This document shows positions 34,174 to 42,353 of a DNA stretch of 42,353 nt, piece after piece; position 1 is the stretch's first letter, and every line of letters starts with the position of its first letter. Below the pieces are notes generated by a model. That model was not told where the DNA came from. It searched no databases and saw only the letters and a list, made by a program, of their open reading frames with translations. Made by a program: the position numbers and the translations under genes. The DNA is from Caulobacteraceae bacterium (GTDB lineage Bacteria; Pseudomonadota; Alphaproteobacteria; Caulobacterales; Caulobacteraceae): contig JAIEQA010000062.1 in the NCBI GenBank assembly GCA_019748095.1, positions 1 through 42,353 on the forward strand, read 5' to 3'.

Positions 34174-35537
34174 GAGGCGCGAGCCGTTGAGGCCGGACGC
34201 AGGCCTTCGACACTGGCCTTCAGAACGGTCGGACGACGTTCCCCGCCGGCGGCGATGATGCGGTCGATGCGGGCCTTCTCGGCGCGGAAGGCCGCGAGTT
34301 GTGCCCCCGCCAGGATGGTGCCCTCATCGGTCCGGATGCCGGACGGGTTGATCCGTTGGCCGTTGCGCCAGATCTCATAGTGCAGGTGCGGACCGGTGGA
34401 CGCGCCGGTGGACCCCACATAGGCGACAACCTGGCCCTGGGACACGCGCTGGCCGGCGCGGATGCCGGAACCGTAGCGCGACAGGTGGCCGTAGCCGCTC
34501 TCAAGGCCATTGCTGTGGCGGATGCGCAGCCAGTTGCCATATCCGCCCCAGCGGCGCGCCTCGACCACGACGCCGTCGGCGGGCGCGATGACCGGGGTTC
34601 CGGTGCTGGCCGCAAAGTCCATGCCCTGGTGCATGCGGCGGAAGCCGGAAATCGGATGGGTCCGGACGCCGAAAGAGGATGAGATACGGAAACCGCGATC
34701 CAGAGGCGTGCGCATCATCGAGGAACGCATATTCTTGCCGGTCGCGTCGAAATACTGGGCGTTGCGTTCGCCCGGCACCTGGAAGCGGTAGAAGACCACG
34801 CCCTTGAGCTCTGCGTAGAGCAGGTCGCCCGTGTCGACGGTGCGGCCGTTCTCGGTGACCGAGCGGTCGAACACGAGGGTGAAGTCATCGGACGCGCGAA
34901 TATCGCGATCCAGATCGAAACGGTGCGCGAACAACTGGGTGGCCTTGCGCCGCACGGCGGCATCGGCCCCCATGCGCTGGGCCGTGGCCGAGAGTGAACC
35001 ACGCACTTCCGACTTCAGAACCACCGTTTCCTGGGTGACGCGTTCCTCGAGAGCCCGCAGGCGGAGGGCACCGTCAAAGCTGCGGGACACGGTCAGCTGA
35101 CTGGCCGGACCGGTTCGCATGGTCAGGCCGATCAGCCGGGCGTCCCCGCGACCGTGGCGCGGGCGCGAGACAGCGGTCTCGAAGCGCAGTCCGGCGCGCA
35201 ACTGGCTGAGGTCGAAGGCATTGGAAAGGGTCGCGGCAACAGCCGACGCGTCGGAAGGGGTGATGCCCGTGCGGCGGACGGCCTGTTCAAATGTCTCGCC
35301 CCGACGGATCTGGACAGGAATAGCCTCCGGGGCGGTCATCCCTGCGGGCATGCCGGCGGCGGCAAAGGCCCGGGCCTCCAGCGAGGCGATCTGTTGCTGG
35401 GTCAGTTCGGGAACCACTTCCGCCTGGGCGGGTTGATAAACGCGGCCGGCAAGCATGGCCACCGCTACGGCAGCAGCGGCGGTCAGGAGATGCGGCGCAA
35501 AGCGCATCGGCTGGCGGCGCGGATCGAACTGAGCCAT
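34170..35537 (-). CDS. M23 family metallopeptidase (LytM-type, cell-wall)
   Basis: A 455-residue envelope protein that probably cuts peptidoglycan cross-links. The amino end has a basic start and a hydrophobic helix (HLLTAAAAVAVAMLAG, about 15-31), a signal anchor or signal peptide. The middle is a long substrate or partner-binding region with the LysM/opacity-type stretch IRRGETFEQAVRRTGI near 75-90. The M23 domain is at the carboxyl end: RRMHQGMDFAASTGTPVIAPADG (first zinc ligands His and Asp) and GPHLHYEIWRNGQRINP (HLH). ATG 35537, starting MAQFDPRRQPMRF, has GGGGA before it. The carboxyl tail of about 50 residues is Arg-rich and unconserved. Confidence 0.92.
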   Translation of the reverse strand: MAQFDPRRQPMRFAPHLLTAAAAVAVAMLAGRVYQPAQAEVVPELTQQQIASLEARAFAAAGMPAGMTAPEAIPVQIRRGETFEQAVRRTGITPSDASAVAATLSNAFDLSQLRAGLRFETAVSRPRHGRGDARLIGLTMRTGPASQLTVSRSFDGALRLRALEERVTQETVVLKSEVRGSLSATAQRMGADAAVRRKATQLFAHRFDLDRDIRASDDFTLVFDRSVTENGRTVDTGDLLYAELKGVVFYRFQVPGERNAQYFDATGKNMRSSMMRTPLDRGFRISSSFGVRTHPISGFRRMHQGMDFAASTGTPVIAPADGVVVEARRWGGYGNWLRIRHSNGLESGYGHLSRYGSGIRAGQRVSQGQVVAYVGSTGASTGPHLHYEIWRNGQRINPSGIRTDEGTILAGAQLAAFRAEKARIDRIIAAGGERRPTVLKASVEGLRPASTARAS

Positions 35538-35930
35538 CGGTCCCCGGCGAAAGACGACGCCATCCGGCGCCAAACCCACTGAAAGCAAGGATCGCGCCCA
35601 GAACCCCCGGTCCGCGAGGCGAGTGATATAGCTCGCCCTTTACAGGATGGGAAGCAGGGTCGTTACAAATGATTAACTGCACCGCCCGCGACGGGTAATC
35701 GAGGCGCGTTTGTGTATTCCGACAGGTTGCAGGACAGTCTATCGGCAAGCGATGAGCCGTGATGCTGAACCTCATGAATCCGGTCGAACGGGCTGTGGCG
35801 TGACTTTCACTCGAAGTGTCGTGGATGCCACTCATTGTGTCCTCGACGCCACGCCTGTTTCGTTGCGAATGACTTTCACGATGCTGAGGGCTGGCACTGT
35901 CCCGGATCGGGACGCGCGGAGCCACAGGCC
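35538..35930. other. Long intergenic stretch between M23 gene and ydbH-like gene
   Basis: About 390 bp without a convincing gene; it must hold divergent promoters. Seen here: GGCGAG-N8-CTCGCC hairpin (35618-35637), an AT-rich GTTAC...GATTAAC patch near 35660-35675, and paired direct repeats TGACTTTCAC (35801-35810, 35870-35879) and GATGCTGA (35761-35768, 35880-35887). The last ~100 bp are open in the ydbH frame, so the true ydbH start could lie within it. Confidence 0.6.
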
Positions 35931-38900
35931 TTGACCAGCGCTACCCCCGGGCGAGGCCGGAGCCGGGGCCGGGCGGTCGTCGTGGGTGGGCTTGTTGCCG
36001 TGATCACGGTCTCGGCGGTTCTGGCCGTGGTGTGGCTGAACCGGCGCGCGGCAGCCCGCGAGGTCCTGGTCGGCTGGCTGGACCGGCGCGGCATCGAGGC
36101 CGAGGTCGAGGTTGAGCGGCTGGAAATCAGCGGCTTCGTCGGTCGCGTCCGTATCGGCGACCCGGCCAATCCCGATGTGACGATCCAGCGGGTGGAGGTC
36201 GACTATGCCCTCGGTCTCCCCTGGTCCTCCGCAGGTCTGGGTCTGACGCCTGGCCGCATCCGGCTGATCCGGCCCGTGGCCCGTGCCAGCTGGCGCAACG
36301 GCAAGCTGTCGTTCGGATCGCTGGATCCCCTGATCGAGGAGTTTTCCGGCCGACCGCCCCGCCCCGACAGCCGGGGCCCCTTGGTGATCGTCGAAACGGG
36401 GCGGCTGCGGCTGGATACAGACTATGGGCCAGTCTCGGTTCTGGCCGACGCCCGGATCGATGACGGCCGGTTGATGTCTCTTGCGGCGCGGATTCCGGCG
36501 GCGTCTGTCCGCAGCGGGACAGCTGAGGCCCGGGGGCTGGGCGGGACACTGGATCTGACCACGTCCGGGGATCGTGTGGCGCTGGCGGTCGATCTTGCCG
36601 TCGAGCGGCTCGCGGCCGGCCCTCTGGCGGGTGAGGGAGCTCGGCTGTCAGGGACGATGGACCTGCCCTATCCCGATCTGAAGGCCCGGCGCGGAGACGG
36701 TCGGGCGGTGATGGATCTGAGGCTGTCGGGCGACCGGCTGGCCCTGGGCGACGTGGTTGCGACCGGGGCCCTGATTTCTCTGGCGGGCGACGGGGCGGTT
36801 ACCGGCTGGCTCGACAGCTTTGCCTTCACGGGGACGACTGGGAGCCGGCTGCAGGCCGCCGGCCTGTCGGCCCCGGGTCTGACGGCCCGGGCCGTCGATC
36901 TCGGCGCGGCGGGAGCGAATGTGGCCTTGGCGCAGCAGCCGGACGGGCTGGTCTGGCGGGTCGAGGGCCCGGCGCAGTTGCGCGCTGCCTCCGGTCGGGC
37001 TGGAGACCTGACCCTGACCGGGGTGGATATCGGCAGTCCCGGGCTGAGATTGGCCGGCTCGCCTGGCGGAGTCGAGGGACAGGGGCCCCTGATGGCAAGG
37101 CTTGATCAGGCCGCGTTCGACACACTGTCATTGCGGGGCGCGTCCGGGCGGTTTGCGCTGGATTTCGCCTCGTCACGCGAGGCAGCCTTCATCCTGACGG
37201 GGTCCGCGTCGGCCTCGCGCGGGGCCTGGCCCTTGTTCGGCGTTGTCGCGGCGGACGATGTGCCCGAACTGGCCGGGATGAAGCAGGCGCTCGGGGCTTT
37301 CGCGCTGGATGTCCCCGCGTTCCGGCTGACGAGCGGCGATGCCGGCGTGGCCCTGGCCCTGACGGCCCCCGCACGGCTGGTGCCGGCCAATGGGGGGGTA
37401 CTGCTTGTCGCTCCGGTGGCGACGCCCCTCTATGCAGCGGGGCCGGGCCAGAGGGGTGGCGGGACCCTCACCCTGACCGCCACCCGGGGGCAGGGTCTGC
37501 CCGAGGCCGCGTTTGCCGTGCCGGACTGGAGGCTGACCGCAGGCGGGTTCCGGGCGAGTCTGGACGGTCGGGCGGCGCTCGATTTCGGGCTGGCGCGGGG
37601 CCTGACCGTGACGACGCGTGGCGTGCTCGCCATCGATTCCGGGCGGCTGACCTATGCGCCTGACGCCTGTCTGCGCTTCGCTGCAGAGCGACTGGAGCTG
37701 GAAGAGAATGACGTCATGGACCTGTCGGGAGGACTGTGCGCTGCCGGTGGGCCGATGGTCGTGTCGCAGAACGGACGCTGGCGCGCCGGGGGACGGCTGG
37801 AAGCCATCTCGGCGAGCGCACCGTTCCTCGCCATGGGATTTGCCGGTGTTGAAGGGGCTGTGACTGTGACCGGCTCTTCCGCCGGGCTCGGTCTTGAGGC
37901 CAGGATTGACAAGGCCGACGTCGAGGATGCGACGCGGCCGCGCCGCTTCAACCGCCTGACCGCATCCGGTTCGGCGCGCCTGGCTGACGAGCGCTGGAGC
38001 GGGTCTTTCGATCTGGCCCGCAACGACACCGTCCTTGGCCGCCTGACCCTGACCCATGACGGGCGAACCGGAACGGGTGGCGTGGCCATCGACGCGCCGT
38101 CTCTGGTTTTCGCCGAAGGCGGGCTGCAGCCGGCCGACCTGAGCCCGATGGCGGCCGATTTCGTCCAGTCACCGGCCACGGGGTCGGCGGCCTTCAGCGG
38201 GCGGATCGACTGGAGCGAGGCCCTGCCGGAGGGCGGCTCCAGCTCGGGTCGCCTTGTGGTCCCCAACCTGGATTTCGTCAGTCCCGCCGGGGCGGTGAAA
38301 GGCCTTTCGGGTACGATCGACTTCACCAACCTGGCCCCCCTGACCACCGCCCCCGGCCAGACGTTGACGGTGGCGACGCTGGACTCGATCGCCCCCTTGA
38401 CCGACCTCGACCTGACCTTTGCCCTCGACAAGGCGGCGATCACGGTCGCAGGCGGGGAAATCAAGGCCGCCGGCGGCACGGTCCGGGTCGAGCCGTTTTC
38501 CGTGCCGCTGGACCGCCGTCCCTTCTCGGGCGTGATAGTGCTCGACCGGGTCCAGCTGGGCGAACTGATCGCCGGGGCCGGGTTCGGAGACCGGGTGTCG
38601 CTGGATGCGGTCGTCTCGGGGCGGCTGCCTTTCACCTCGGATCCGGATGCGGGCGTGCGGATCACAGCGGGGACACTGTATGCGGCCCAGCCGGGACGGC
38701 TGTCGATCCAGCGCGAAGCCCTGGACGATCTGGAGGCCGGCGGCGGAGGCGCGGTTCCGCCGGGCACAGTCGAGGACCTGGCCTATCAGGCCATGGAGAA
38801 CCTCGCCTTCGATGTGCTGACCGCCGAGGTCAACAGCCTCGACGCGGGCCGGGTCGGGGTCCTGTTCCACATCAAGGGACGGCATGATCCGCCGCAGCGC

Positions 38901-39086
38901 CAGGAACTGCGCCTGACCCTGCCCGAACTGATCAGCCGCGAGTTCCTGAACCGGCCCCTGCCGCTGCCATCCGACACCGGGATCGACCTGACCCTCGACA
39001 CGACCCTGAACCTGAACCAGCTGGTCAGCGACCTTCTGGCGGTGAACCGGGCCCGCAACGGTGAGCCTGACGGCGAACAGCCTTGA
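35931..39086 (+). CDS. ydbH: YdbH-like intermembrane phospholipid transport protein (AsmA/TamB-like)
   Basis: A long envelope-bridging protein that, with YnbE, is thought to carry phospholipids from inner to outer membrane; YdbH, TamB and YhdP overlap in function in E. coli. 1051 residues, longer than E. coli YdbH. One amino helix (AVVVGGLVAVITVSAVLAVVWL) anchors it, and the rest is repetitive beta-rich sequence of AsmA type (LDLTTSGDRVALAVDLAVERL, GRLSIQREALDDLEAGG). The carboxyl end LRLTLPELISREFLNRPLPLPSDTGI fits the YdbH family. The chosen start is TTG 35931; another TTG lies at 35835. ynbE and ydbL follow at once, which confirms the assignment. Confidence 0.85.
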   Translation: MTSATPGRGRSRGRAVVVGGLVAVITVSAVLAVVWLNRRAAAREVLVGWLDRRGIEAEVEVERLEISGFVGRVRIGDPANPDVTIQRVEVDYALGLPWSSAGLGLTPGRIRLIRPVARASWRNGKLSFGSLDPLIEEFSGRPPRPDSRGPLVIVETGRLRLDTDYGPVSVLADARIDDGRLMSLAARIPAASVRSGTAEARGLGGTLDLTTSGDRVALAVDLAVERLAAGPLAGEGARLSGTMDLPYPDLKARRGDGRAVMDLRLSGDRLALGDVVATGALISLAGDGAVTGWLDSFAFTGTTGSRLQAAGLSAPGLTARAVDLGAAGANVALAQQPDGLVWRVEGPAQLRAASGRAGDLTLTGVDIGSPGLRLAGSPGGVEGQGPLMARLDQAAFDTLSLRGASGRFALDFASSREAAFILTGSASASRGAWPLFGVVAADDVPELAGMKQALGAFALDVPAFRLTSGDAGVALALTAPARLVPANGGVLLVAPVATPLYAAGPGQRGGGTLTLTATRGQGLPEAAFAVPDWRLTAGGFRASLDGRAALDFGLARGLTVTTRGVLAIDSGRLTYAPDACLRFAAERLELEENDVMDLSGGLCAAGGPMVVSQNGRWRAGGRLEAISASAPFLAMGFAGVEGAVTVTGSSAGLGLEARIDKADVEDATRPRRFNRLTASGSARLADERWSGSFDLARNDTVLGRLTLTHDGRTGTGGVAIDAPSLVFAEGGLQPADLSPMAADFVQSPATGSAAFSGRIDWSEALPEGGSSSGRLVVPNLDFVSPAGAVKGLSGTIDFTNLAPLTTAPGQTLTVATLDSIAPLTDLDLTFALDKAAITVAGGEIKAAGGTVRVEPFSVPLDRRPFSGVIVLDRVQLGELIAGAGFGDRVSLDAVVSGRLPFTSDPDAGVRITAGTLYAAQPGRLSIQREALDDLEAGGGGAVPPGTVEDLAYQAMENLAFDVLTAEVNSLDAGRVGVLFHIKGRHDPPQRQELRLTLPELISREFLNRPLPLPSDTGIDLTLDTTLNLNQLVSDLLAVNRARNGEPDGEQP

Positions 39087-39162
39087 CCGTTCAGAGGCCG
39101 TTCACGCGACAGGGTGCATCTCCTGTGGCACGAAGAGCGTTCAAGACCCCGGAGACCGCCGA

Positions 39163-39357
39163 ATGACCCCGCCAAAGCCCCTGTTCCGCTCCGCGCTTCT
39201 GGCGATCGGTGTCACCGCACTTCTGGCGGGCTGTACGCCGACGATCCGACTGCAGGTCGATCCGATCCAGATCTATGCCAAGCTCGACGCTGATGTGCGC
39301 GTGCGGCTGGACCGCGAACTGCAGGACCTGCTGGCCGAAAACCCGAACCTGTTCTGA
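39163..39357 (+). CDS. ynbE: YnbE family outer-membrane lipoprotein
   Basis: A 64-residue lipoprotein. The signal LLAIGVTALLAGC ends in the lipobox LAGC at Cys24 or so, and the mature part TPTIRLQVDPIQIYAKLDADVRVRLDRELQDLLAENPNLF is the YnbE pattern. In E. coli YnbE oligomerises at the outer membrane and connects to the carboxyl end of YdbH. It lies 76 bp after ydbH. Its TGA overlaps the first ATG of ydbL (TGATG), so the two are translationally coupled. Confidence 0.9.
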   Translation: MTPPKPLFRSALLAIGVTALLAGCTPTIRLQVDPIQIYAKLDADVRVRLDRELQDLLAENPNLF

Positions 39358-39737
39358 TGGAAAAGATCCTCACCATGTCCCTGCGCAAGCTCTTCGTCAT
39401 CGGCGCCGCTATTCTGGCCCTCGGCGTCGCCGCCAGCGGTGTTCTGGCCCAGACCGCCGAGCAGCGCGGTCAGATCGTGGCCGCCAAGACCCAGGGTATC
39501 GTCGGCGAACAGGCCGACGGCTATCTGGGCTTCCGCACTCCGACGGCGGATCCGGCCCTGCAGCAGGCGGTCACCGACACCAACGCGGCCCGCCGCGAAG
39601 TCTATGCCGCGAGTGCGCGGGAGGTCGGCACCACCACCGAGGTCGCGGCGGCTCGGATGTTCGAGAGCCAGCTGCTTCCGCGCATGACTGCAGGGCAATG
39701 GTACCGCAACGCCGCCGGCCAGTGGGTTCAGCGCTGA
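39357..39737 (+). CDS. ydbL: YdbL family periplasmic protein (DUF1318)
   Basis: A 126-residue periplasmic protein. The signal peptide is LRKLFVIGAAILALGVAASGVLAQ, and the mature part has the DUF1318 signature QGIVGEQADGYLGF and the ending AGQWYRNAAGQWVQR. In E. coli YdbL is reported to keep YnbE from forming unwanted multimers. The first ATG (39357) overlaps the ynbE stop; ATG 39375 (MSLRKLF) is an equally good signal-peptide start, giving 120 residues. Third gene of ydbH-ynbE-ydbL. Confidence 0.9.
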   Translation: MEKILTMSLRKLFVIGAAILALGVAASGVLAQTAEQRGQIVAAKTQGIVGEQADGYLGFRTPTADPALQQAVTDTNAARREVYAASAREVGTTTEVAAARMFESQLLPRMTAGQWYRNAAGQWVQR

Positions 39738-39744
39738 AACGACG

Positions 39745-39758
39745 GGCGGTTCGCCGCC
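39745..39758 (+). terminator. Small UUCG hairpin after ydbL
   Basis: GGCGG-TTCG-CCGCC, a 5-bp stem with a stable tetraloop, 8 bases after the ydbL stop. No T-run follows, so it may mark an mRNA 3' end rather than a strict terminator. Confidence 0.4.
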
Positions 39759-39818
39759 GTCCGTTGATCCCCGTGTCCTTTCCGGCTTAGGACTGTTGCT
39801 TCTGCGAGGGACCGCTTC

Positions 39819-41867
39819 ATGACAGCCACGCCCGCCGCCACGCCCCTGAAGCGTGTCGAGTTGACCGTACGGGCGCTGGTTCTGGGTTGCCTGCTGGCGG
39901 TCGTCTTCACCGCCGCTAACACCTATCTGGGGCTGAAGGTCGGGCTGACCTTCGCCTCGGCCATTCCGGCGGCGGTCATCTCCATGGCCATCCTGCGGAT
40001 GTTCAAAACCTCGACCATCTGGGAAAACATGACGGTCCAGACCGTCGCCTCGGTCGGTGGGGCGATGAGTTCGATTATCTTCGTTCTGCCCGGCCTCGTC
40101 ATGGTCGGCTGGTGGCTGGAGTTCCCGTTCTGGGAATCGGTTCTGATCTGCGTCTTCGGCGGCGTGCTGGGCGTGACCTTTTCCATTCCCCTGCGCCGCG
40201 CGCTCGTGGTCAACGGCGGCCTGCCCTACCCCGAGGGCGTCGCCGCCGCCGAGGTGCTGACCGTCGGCTCGCGCGGCGCCGAACAGACCGAGAGCGCCGT
40301 GCGCGAGAACGCCTCGGGTCTCTGGGTCGTGATCACCGGCGCGGTCGTGTCTGCGGGCTATGCCCTGCTGGTCGCGGGCCGGGTCTTCGCCGCTGAAGCG
40401 ACCAAATTCATCAAACTGCCGGCGGCGCTGGGCGGGGGTGCGACCGGCATCGGCTTCAGCATGCAGTTCGCCCTGCTGGGTGCCGGCCATCTGATCGGTC
40501 TCAGTGTCGGCCTGGCCCAGCTGTTCGGTCTGGTCCTGGCCTGGGCGATCGCCGTGCCGATCCTGACCAGTCCCGAGACCATCGCCTGGCTGACCGCAAA
40601 TGGAATCCCCTCGATCGCCACCACCCTGGAGCCCGGGGCCGCGGCCGAGGAGCTGGCAAGCACGGTCTGGCGGCGCGAGGTCCGGCTGATGGGGGCCGGT
40701 GTCATCGGCGTGGCCGCCATCTGGACCCTGATCAAGCTGGCGGGGCCGCTCATCAGCGGCCTGTCTTCGGCGCTGGCCGCCAATCGTCGCCGTCAGGATG
40801 GCGCGGTGCTGGACCGGACCGAGCAGGACATCCCGATCAACATCGTCGCGGGGCTGTCGGTCGCCTGCCTGATCGGGATCGGTTTCATCCTGGCCTGGTT
40901 CGCGCAAGGCAACCCGACCCTGGCCGGCTCGACCGCCCTGCTGGTGGGTGGCGGACTGATCTATGTGGTGTTCATCGGCTTCGCCGTTGCCGCCATCTGC
41001 GGCTATATGGCCGGACTGATCGGCTCGTCGAACAGCCCGGTCTCGGGCGTCGGCATCCTCGCCATCGTCATCGCCTCGGTACTGATGCTGGGTGTGCTGT
41101 CCCTGGCCGGTCTGCCCGCCGATCCCTCGGTGGTCGCCTTTGCCCTGATCGTGACGGCGATCGTCTTCGCCGTGGCCGTGATCGCCAATGACAACCTGCA
41201 GGACCTCAAGACCGGCCAGCTGGTGCAGGCGACCCCCTGGCGCCAGCAGACCGCCCTGATTGTCGGCGTGATCGCCGGTGCCATCGTCATTCCGCTGATC
41301 CTCAACCTTCTGAACAAGGCCTTCGGCTTCGAGGGCGGACCGGCCGGCATCGCCGACGAACCGCTGGCCGCGCCCCAGGCCACGCTGATCTCGGCGCTGG
41401 CGCGGGGCGTCATCGGCGGCGATCTGCGCTGGGACCTGATCGGGCTGGGGGCCTGTATCGGGGCGGTCATCATCCTTCTGGACGCCATGCTGAACGCCGT
41501 GACCAAGGGCCGGATGAAGCTGCCGCCGCTGGCCGTCGGCATCGGCTTCTACCTGCCCGCCGCCGTGACCACATTGCTGGTCGTGGGCGCTGTGTGCGGC
41601 TGGATCTATGACAAGGCGATCAAGACCACCCGGTTCGCCGACGTGGGTCGCCGCATGGGCGTGCTGCTGGCCAGTGGCCTGATCGTGGGCGAGAGCCTGT
41701 TCCTGGTCATGACGGCCGGGGTCATCGTCTCCACCGGCAACGACGCCCCCTTCGCCATGCTGCCCGAAGGCTCGACCTGGCCGGCCATGCTGTCGGGGAT
41801 CGCGGTGTTCGCGGTCCTGACCTTCGCGCTCTACAGCTGGGTCCGGGGCCGATCGGCGAAGGTCTGA
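39819..41867 (+). CDS. OPT family oligopeptide transporter
   Basis: A 682-residue inner-membrane protein with about 14-16 hydrophobic helices. The OPT pattern is seen at the amino end (TVRALVLGCLLAVVFTAANTYLGLKVGLTFASAIPAAVISMA) and in NMTVQTVASVGGAMSSIIFVLPGLVM, with GLPYPEGVAAAEVL and YMAGLIGSSNSPVSGVGI. Members move peptides, glutathione or metal chelates; substrate not assignable. It begins 81 bp after ydbL. Three secreted peptidases in the same window make peptide uptake plausible, but this link is inference. Confidence 0.93.
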   Translation: MTATPAATPLKRVELTVRALVLGCLLAVVFTAANTYLGLKVGLTFASAIPAAVISMAILRMFKTSTIWENMTVQTVASVGGAMSSIIFVLPGLVMVGWWLEFPFWESVLICVFGGVLGVTFSIPLRRALVVNGGLPYPEGVAAAEVLTVGSRGAEQTESAVRENASGLWVVITGAVVSAGYALLVAGRVFAAEATKFIKLPAALGGGATGIGFSMQFALLGAGHLIGLSVGLAQLFGLVLAWAIAVPILTSPETIAWLTANGIPSIATTLEPGAAAEELASTVWRREVRLMGAGVIGVAAIWTLIKLAGPLISGLSSALAANRRRQDGAVLDRTEQDIPINIVAGLSVACLIGIGFILAWFAQGNPTLAGSTALLVGGGLIYVVFIGFAVAAICGYMAGLIGSSNSPVSGVGILAIVIASVLMLGVLSLAGLPADPSVVAFALIVTAIVFAVAVIANDNLQDLKTGQLVQATPWRQQTALIVGVIAGAIVIPLILNLLNKAFGFEGGPAGIADEPLAAPQATLISALARGVIGGDLRWDLIGLGACIGAVIILLDAMLNAVTKGRMKLPPLAVGIGFYLPAAVTTLLVVGAVCGWIYDKAIKTTRFADVGRRMGVLLASGLIVGESLFLVMTAGVIVSTGNDAPFAMLPEGSTWPAMLSGIAVFAVLTFALYSWVRGRSAKV

Positions 41868-41879
41868 CAGGACACGCAT

Positions 41880-42239
41880 ATGGTCGGTTCATTCGTTTTT
41901 CTGGCCATCCTGGTCGCTCAGGTCGCCGCGCCCCCGCAGGCCGACGCCTGGACCAATGACACCATTCCGTGGCTAGTCCGCCCGATGCCTGTTTTCCCGG
42001 ACCAAGCCATGCGGGCCCGCGTTTGGGAGCGAACGGTCGAGCTGACCTGCCCGGTCATCGAGGGAGGACGTTTCGGGCGCTGCCGGATCGAGGAGACCAC
42101 CGACAGGCGGTACGGGTTTGGAGCGGCGGCCGTTGCATCCATGAGATCCGCGCGAATCGAGCAATCGCCGGATGGCCCGCAGCCCGGCGAGACCTTCCGG
42201 GGTTCTATCCGCTTCAGCATGCCGCCGGGAATGAGGTAG
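41880..42239 (+). CDS. Small secreted protein with TonB carboxyl-domain-like fold
   Basis: A 119-residue protein. The amino end MVGSFVFLAILVAQVAA is a signal peptide. The mature part VRPMPVFPDQAMRARVWERTVELTCPVIEGGRFGRCRIEETTDRRYGFGAAAVASMRSARI follows the layout of TonB carboxyl domains (PxYPxxA...V.L.C.V...G....C.V...P.GYGFG.AA). It lacks the membrane anchor plus Pro-rich linker of true TonB, so it is not an ordinary energy transducer. The two Cys may pair. It starts 12 bp after the OPT gene and may be cotranscribed with it. Function unknown. Confidence 0.75.
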   Translation: MVGSFVFLAILVAQVAAPPQADAWTNDTIPWLVRPMPVFPDQAMRARVWERTVELTCPVIEGGRFGRCRIEETTDRRYGFGAAAVASMRSARIEQSPDGPQPGETFRGSIRFSMPPGMR

Positions 42240-42304
42240 GATCCCTTCGGGCGGCCCCTATGGCCTTTCCCGCGTCCAGCCTGTAAGAGGCGCGCGCTCC
42301 CCGC

Positions 42305-42353
42305 ATGACGCCCCTAACGAGCGGCCCCCGCATCCTGTCGGCCGCCTTTTCGC
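42305..42353 (+). CDS. Possible start of a gene running off the right edge
   Basis: ATG 42305 opens a frame (MTPLTSGPRILSAAFS) with no stop before the window ends, and AAGAGG lies about 13 nt upstream. Only 16 codons are visible, so this is a weak call and no product can be proposed. Confidence 0.25.
   Translation, partial: MTPLTSGPRILSAAFS

Noticed and set aside
35655..35675. CtrA-like box before the M23 gene (TTAC...TTAA)
   Set aside because: The half-sites are six bases apart instead of seven, and on the other strand only 6 of 8 positions match.
39273..41879. Minus-strand open frame of 868 codons over the OPT gene
   Set aside because: Antisense shadow; Asp/Arg/Gln/Gly-rich low-complexity product covering a clear transporter gene.
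1..42353. Mobile element, prophage or defence island
   Set aside because: No transposase, integrase, phage or restriction gene, no flanking repeats, and base and codon use are even across the window.

Overview
The window looks like chromosomal core DNA from a high-GC alphaproteobacterium of the Caulobacterales, most likely a Brevundimonas-like member of the Caulobacteraceae. This is inferred from GC-rich codon use with many long antisense shadow ORFs, the fabA/fabB/fabI arrangement, an EipA (DUF1134) protein, UrcA proteins, a PraR-like XRE regulator and boxes matching the CtrA consensus TTAA-N7-TTAA. I see no insertion sequence, prophage, CRISPR array, rRNA or tRNA. Almost all of the window is ordinary chromosomal genes.

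Layout. 1-7 kb: 5' part of murI (minus), a Tat-type lipoprotein M3 metallopeptidase (plus), two tandem UrcA-family secreted proteins (minus) and PEP carboxylase ppc (minus). 7-12 kb: a secreted S9 peptidase (minus), then the plus-strand run ffh-rpsP-rimM, whose last stop codon abuts the stop of a convergent YegP-like gene inside a 16-bp palindrome. 12-18 kb: a PPOx-fold protein (plus), then the co-directional minus-strand series SH3 protein - fabA - fabB - cation/proton antiporter - fabI, with a divergent 2-hydroxyacid dehydrogenase (plus) whose first codons contain a perfect CtrA-type box. 18-21 kb: a GlsB/YeaQ membrane protein (minus), an XRE regulator (plus), hisN (plus) and eipA (minus). 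21-26 kb: the minus-strand translation cluster rpmI-rplT, then pheS - small beta-helix-like protein - pheT - UPF0114 membrane protein. 26-33 kb: a second S9 peptidase (minus), an MFS transporter (minus), a hybrid histidine kinase (plus), infC with an apparent AUU start (minus) and a GT9 glycosyltransferase (minus). 33-42 kb: an alpha/beta hydrolase (plus), a M23 envelope peptidase (minus), the ydbH-ynbE-ydbL phospholipid-transport set (plus), an OPT oligopeptide transporter (plus), a TonB-C-like secreted protein (plus) and possibly the first codons of another gene.

Themes. Translation and protein targeting are represented by ffh, rpsP, rimM, rpmI, rplT, pheS, pheT and infC. Envelope building is represented by murI, fabA/B/I, eipA, GT9, M23 and ydbH-ynbE-ydbL. 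Peptide breakdown and uptake are represented by M3, two S9 enzymes and OPT. No clearly new multi-gene system stands out. The best leads are the two CtrA-like boxes, the unexplained gene between pheS and pheT, several unusual start codons and a composite hairpin between the XRE regulator and hisN.
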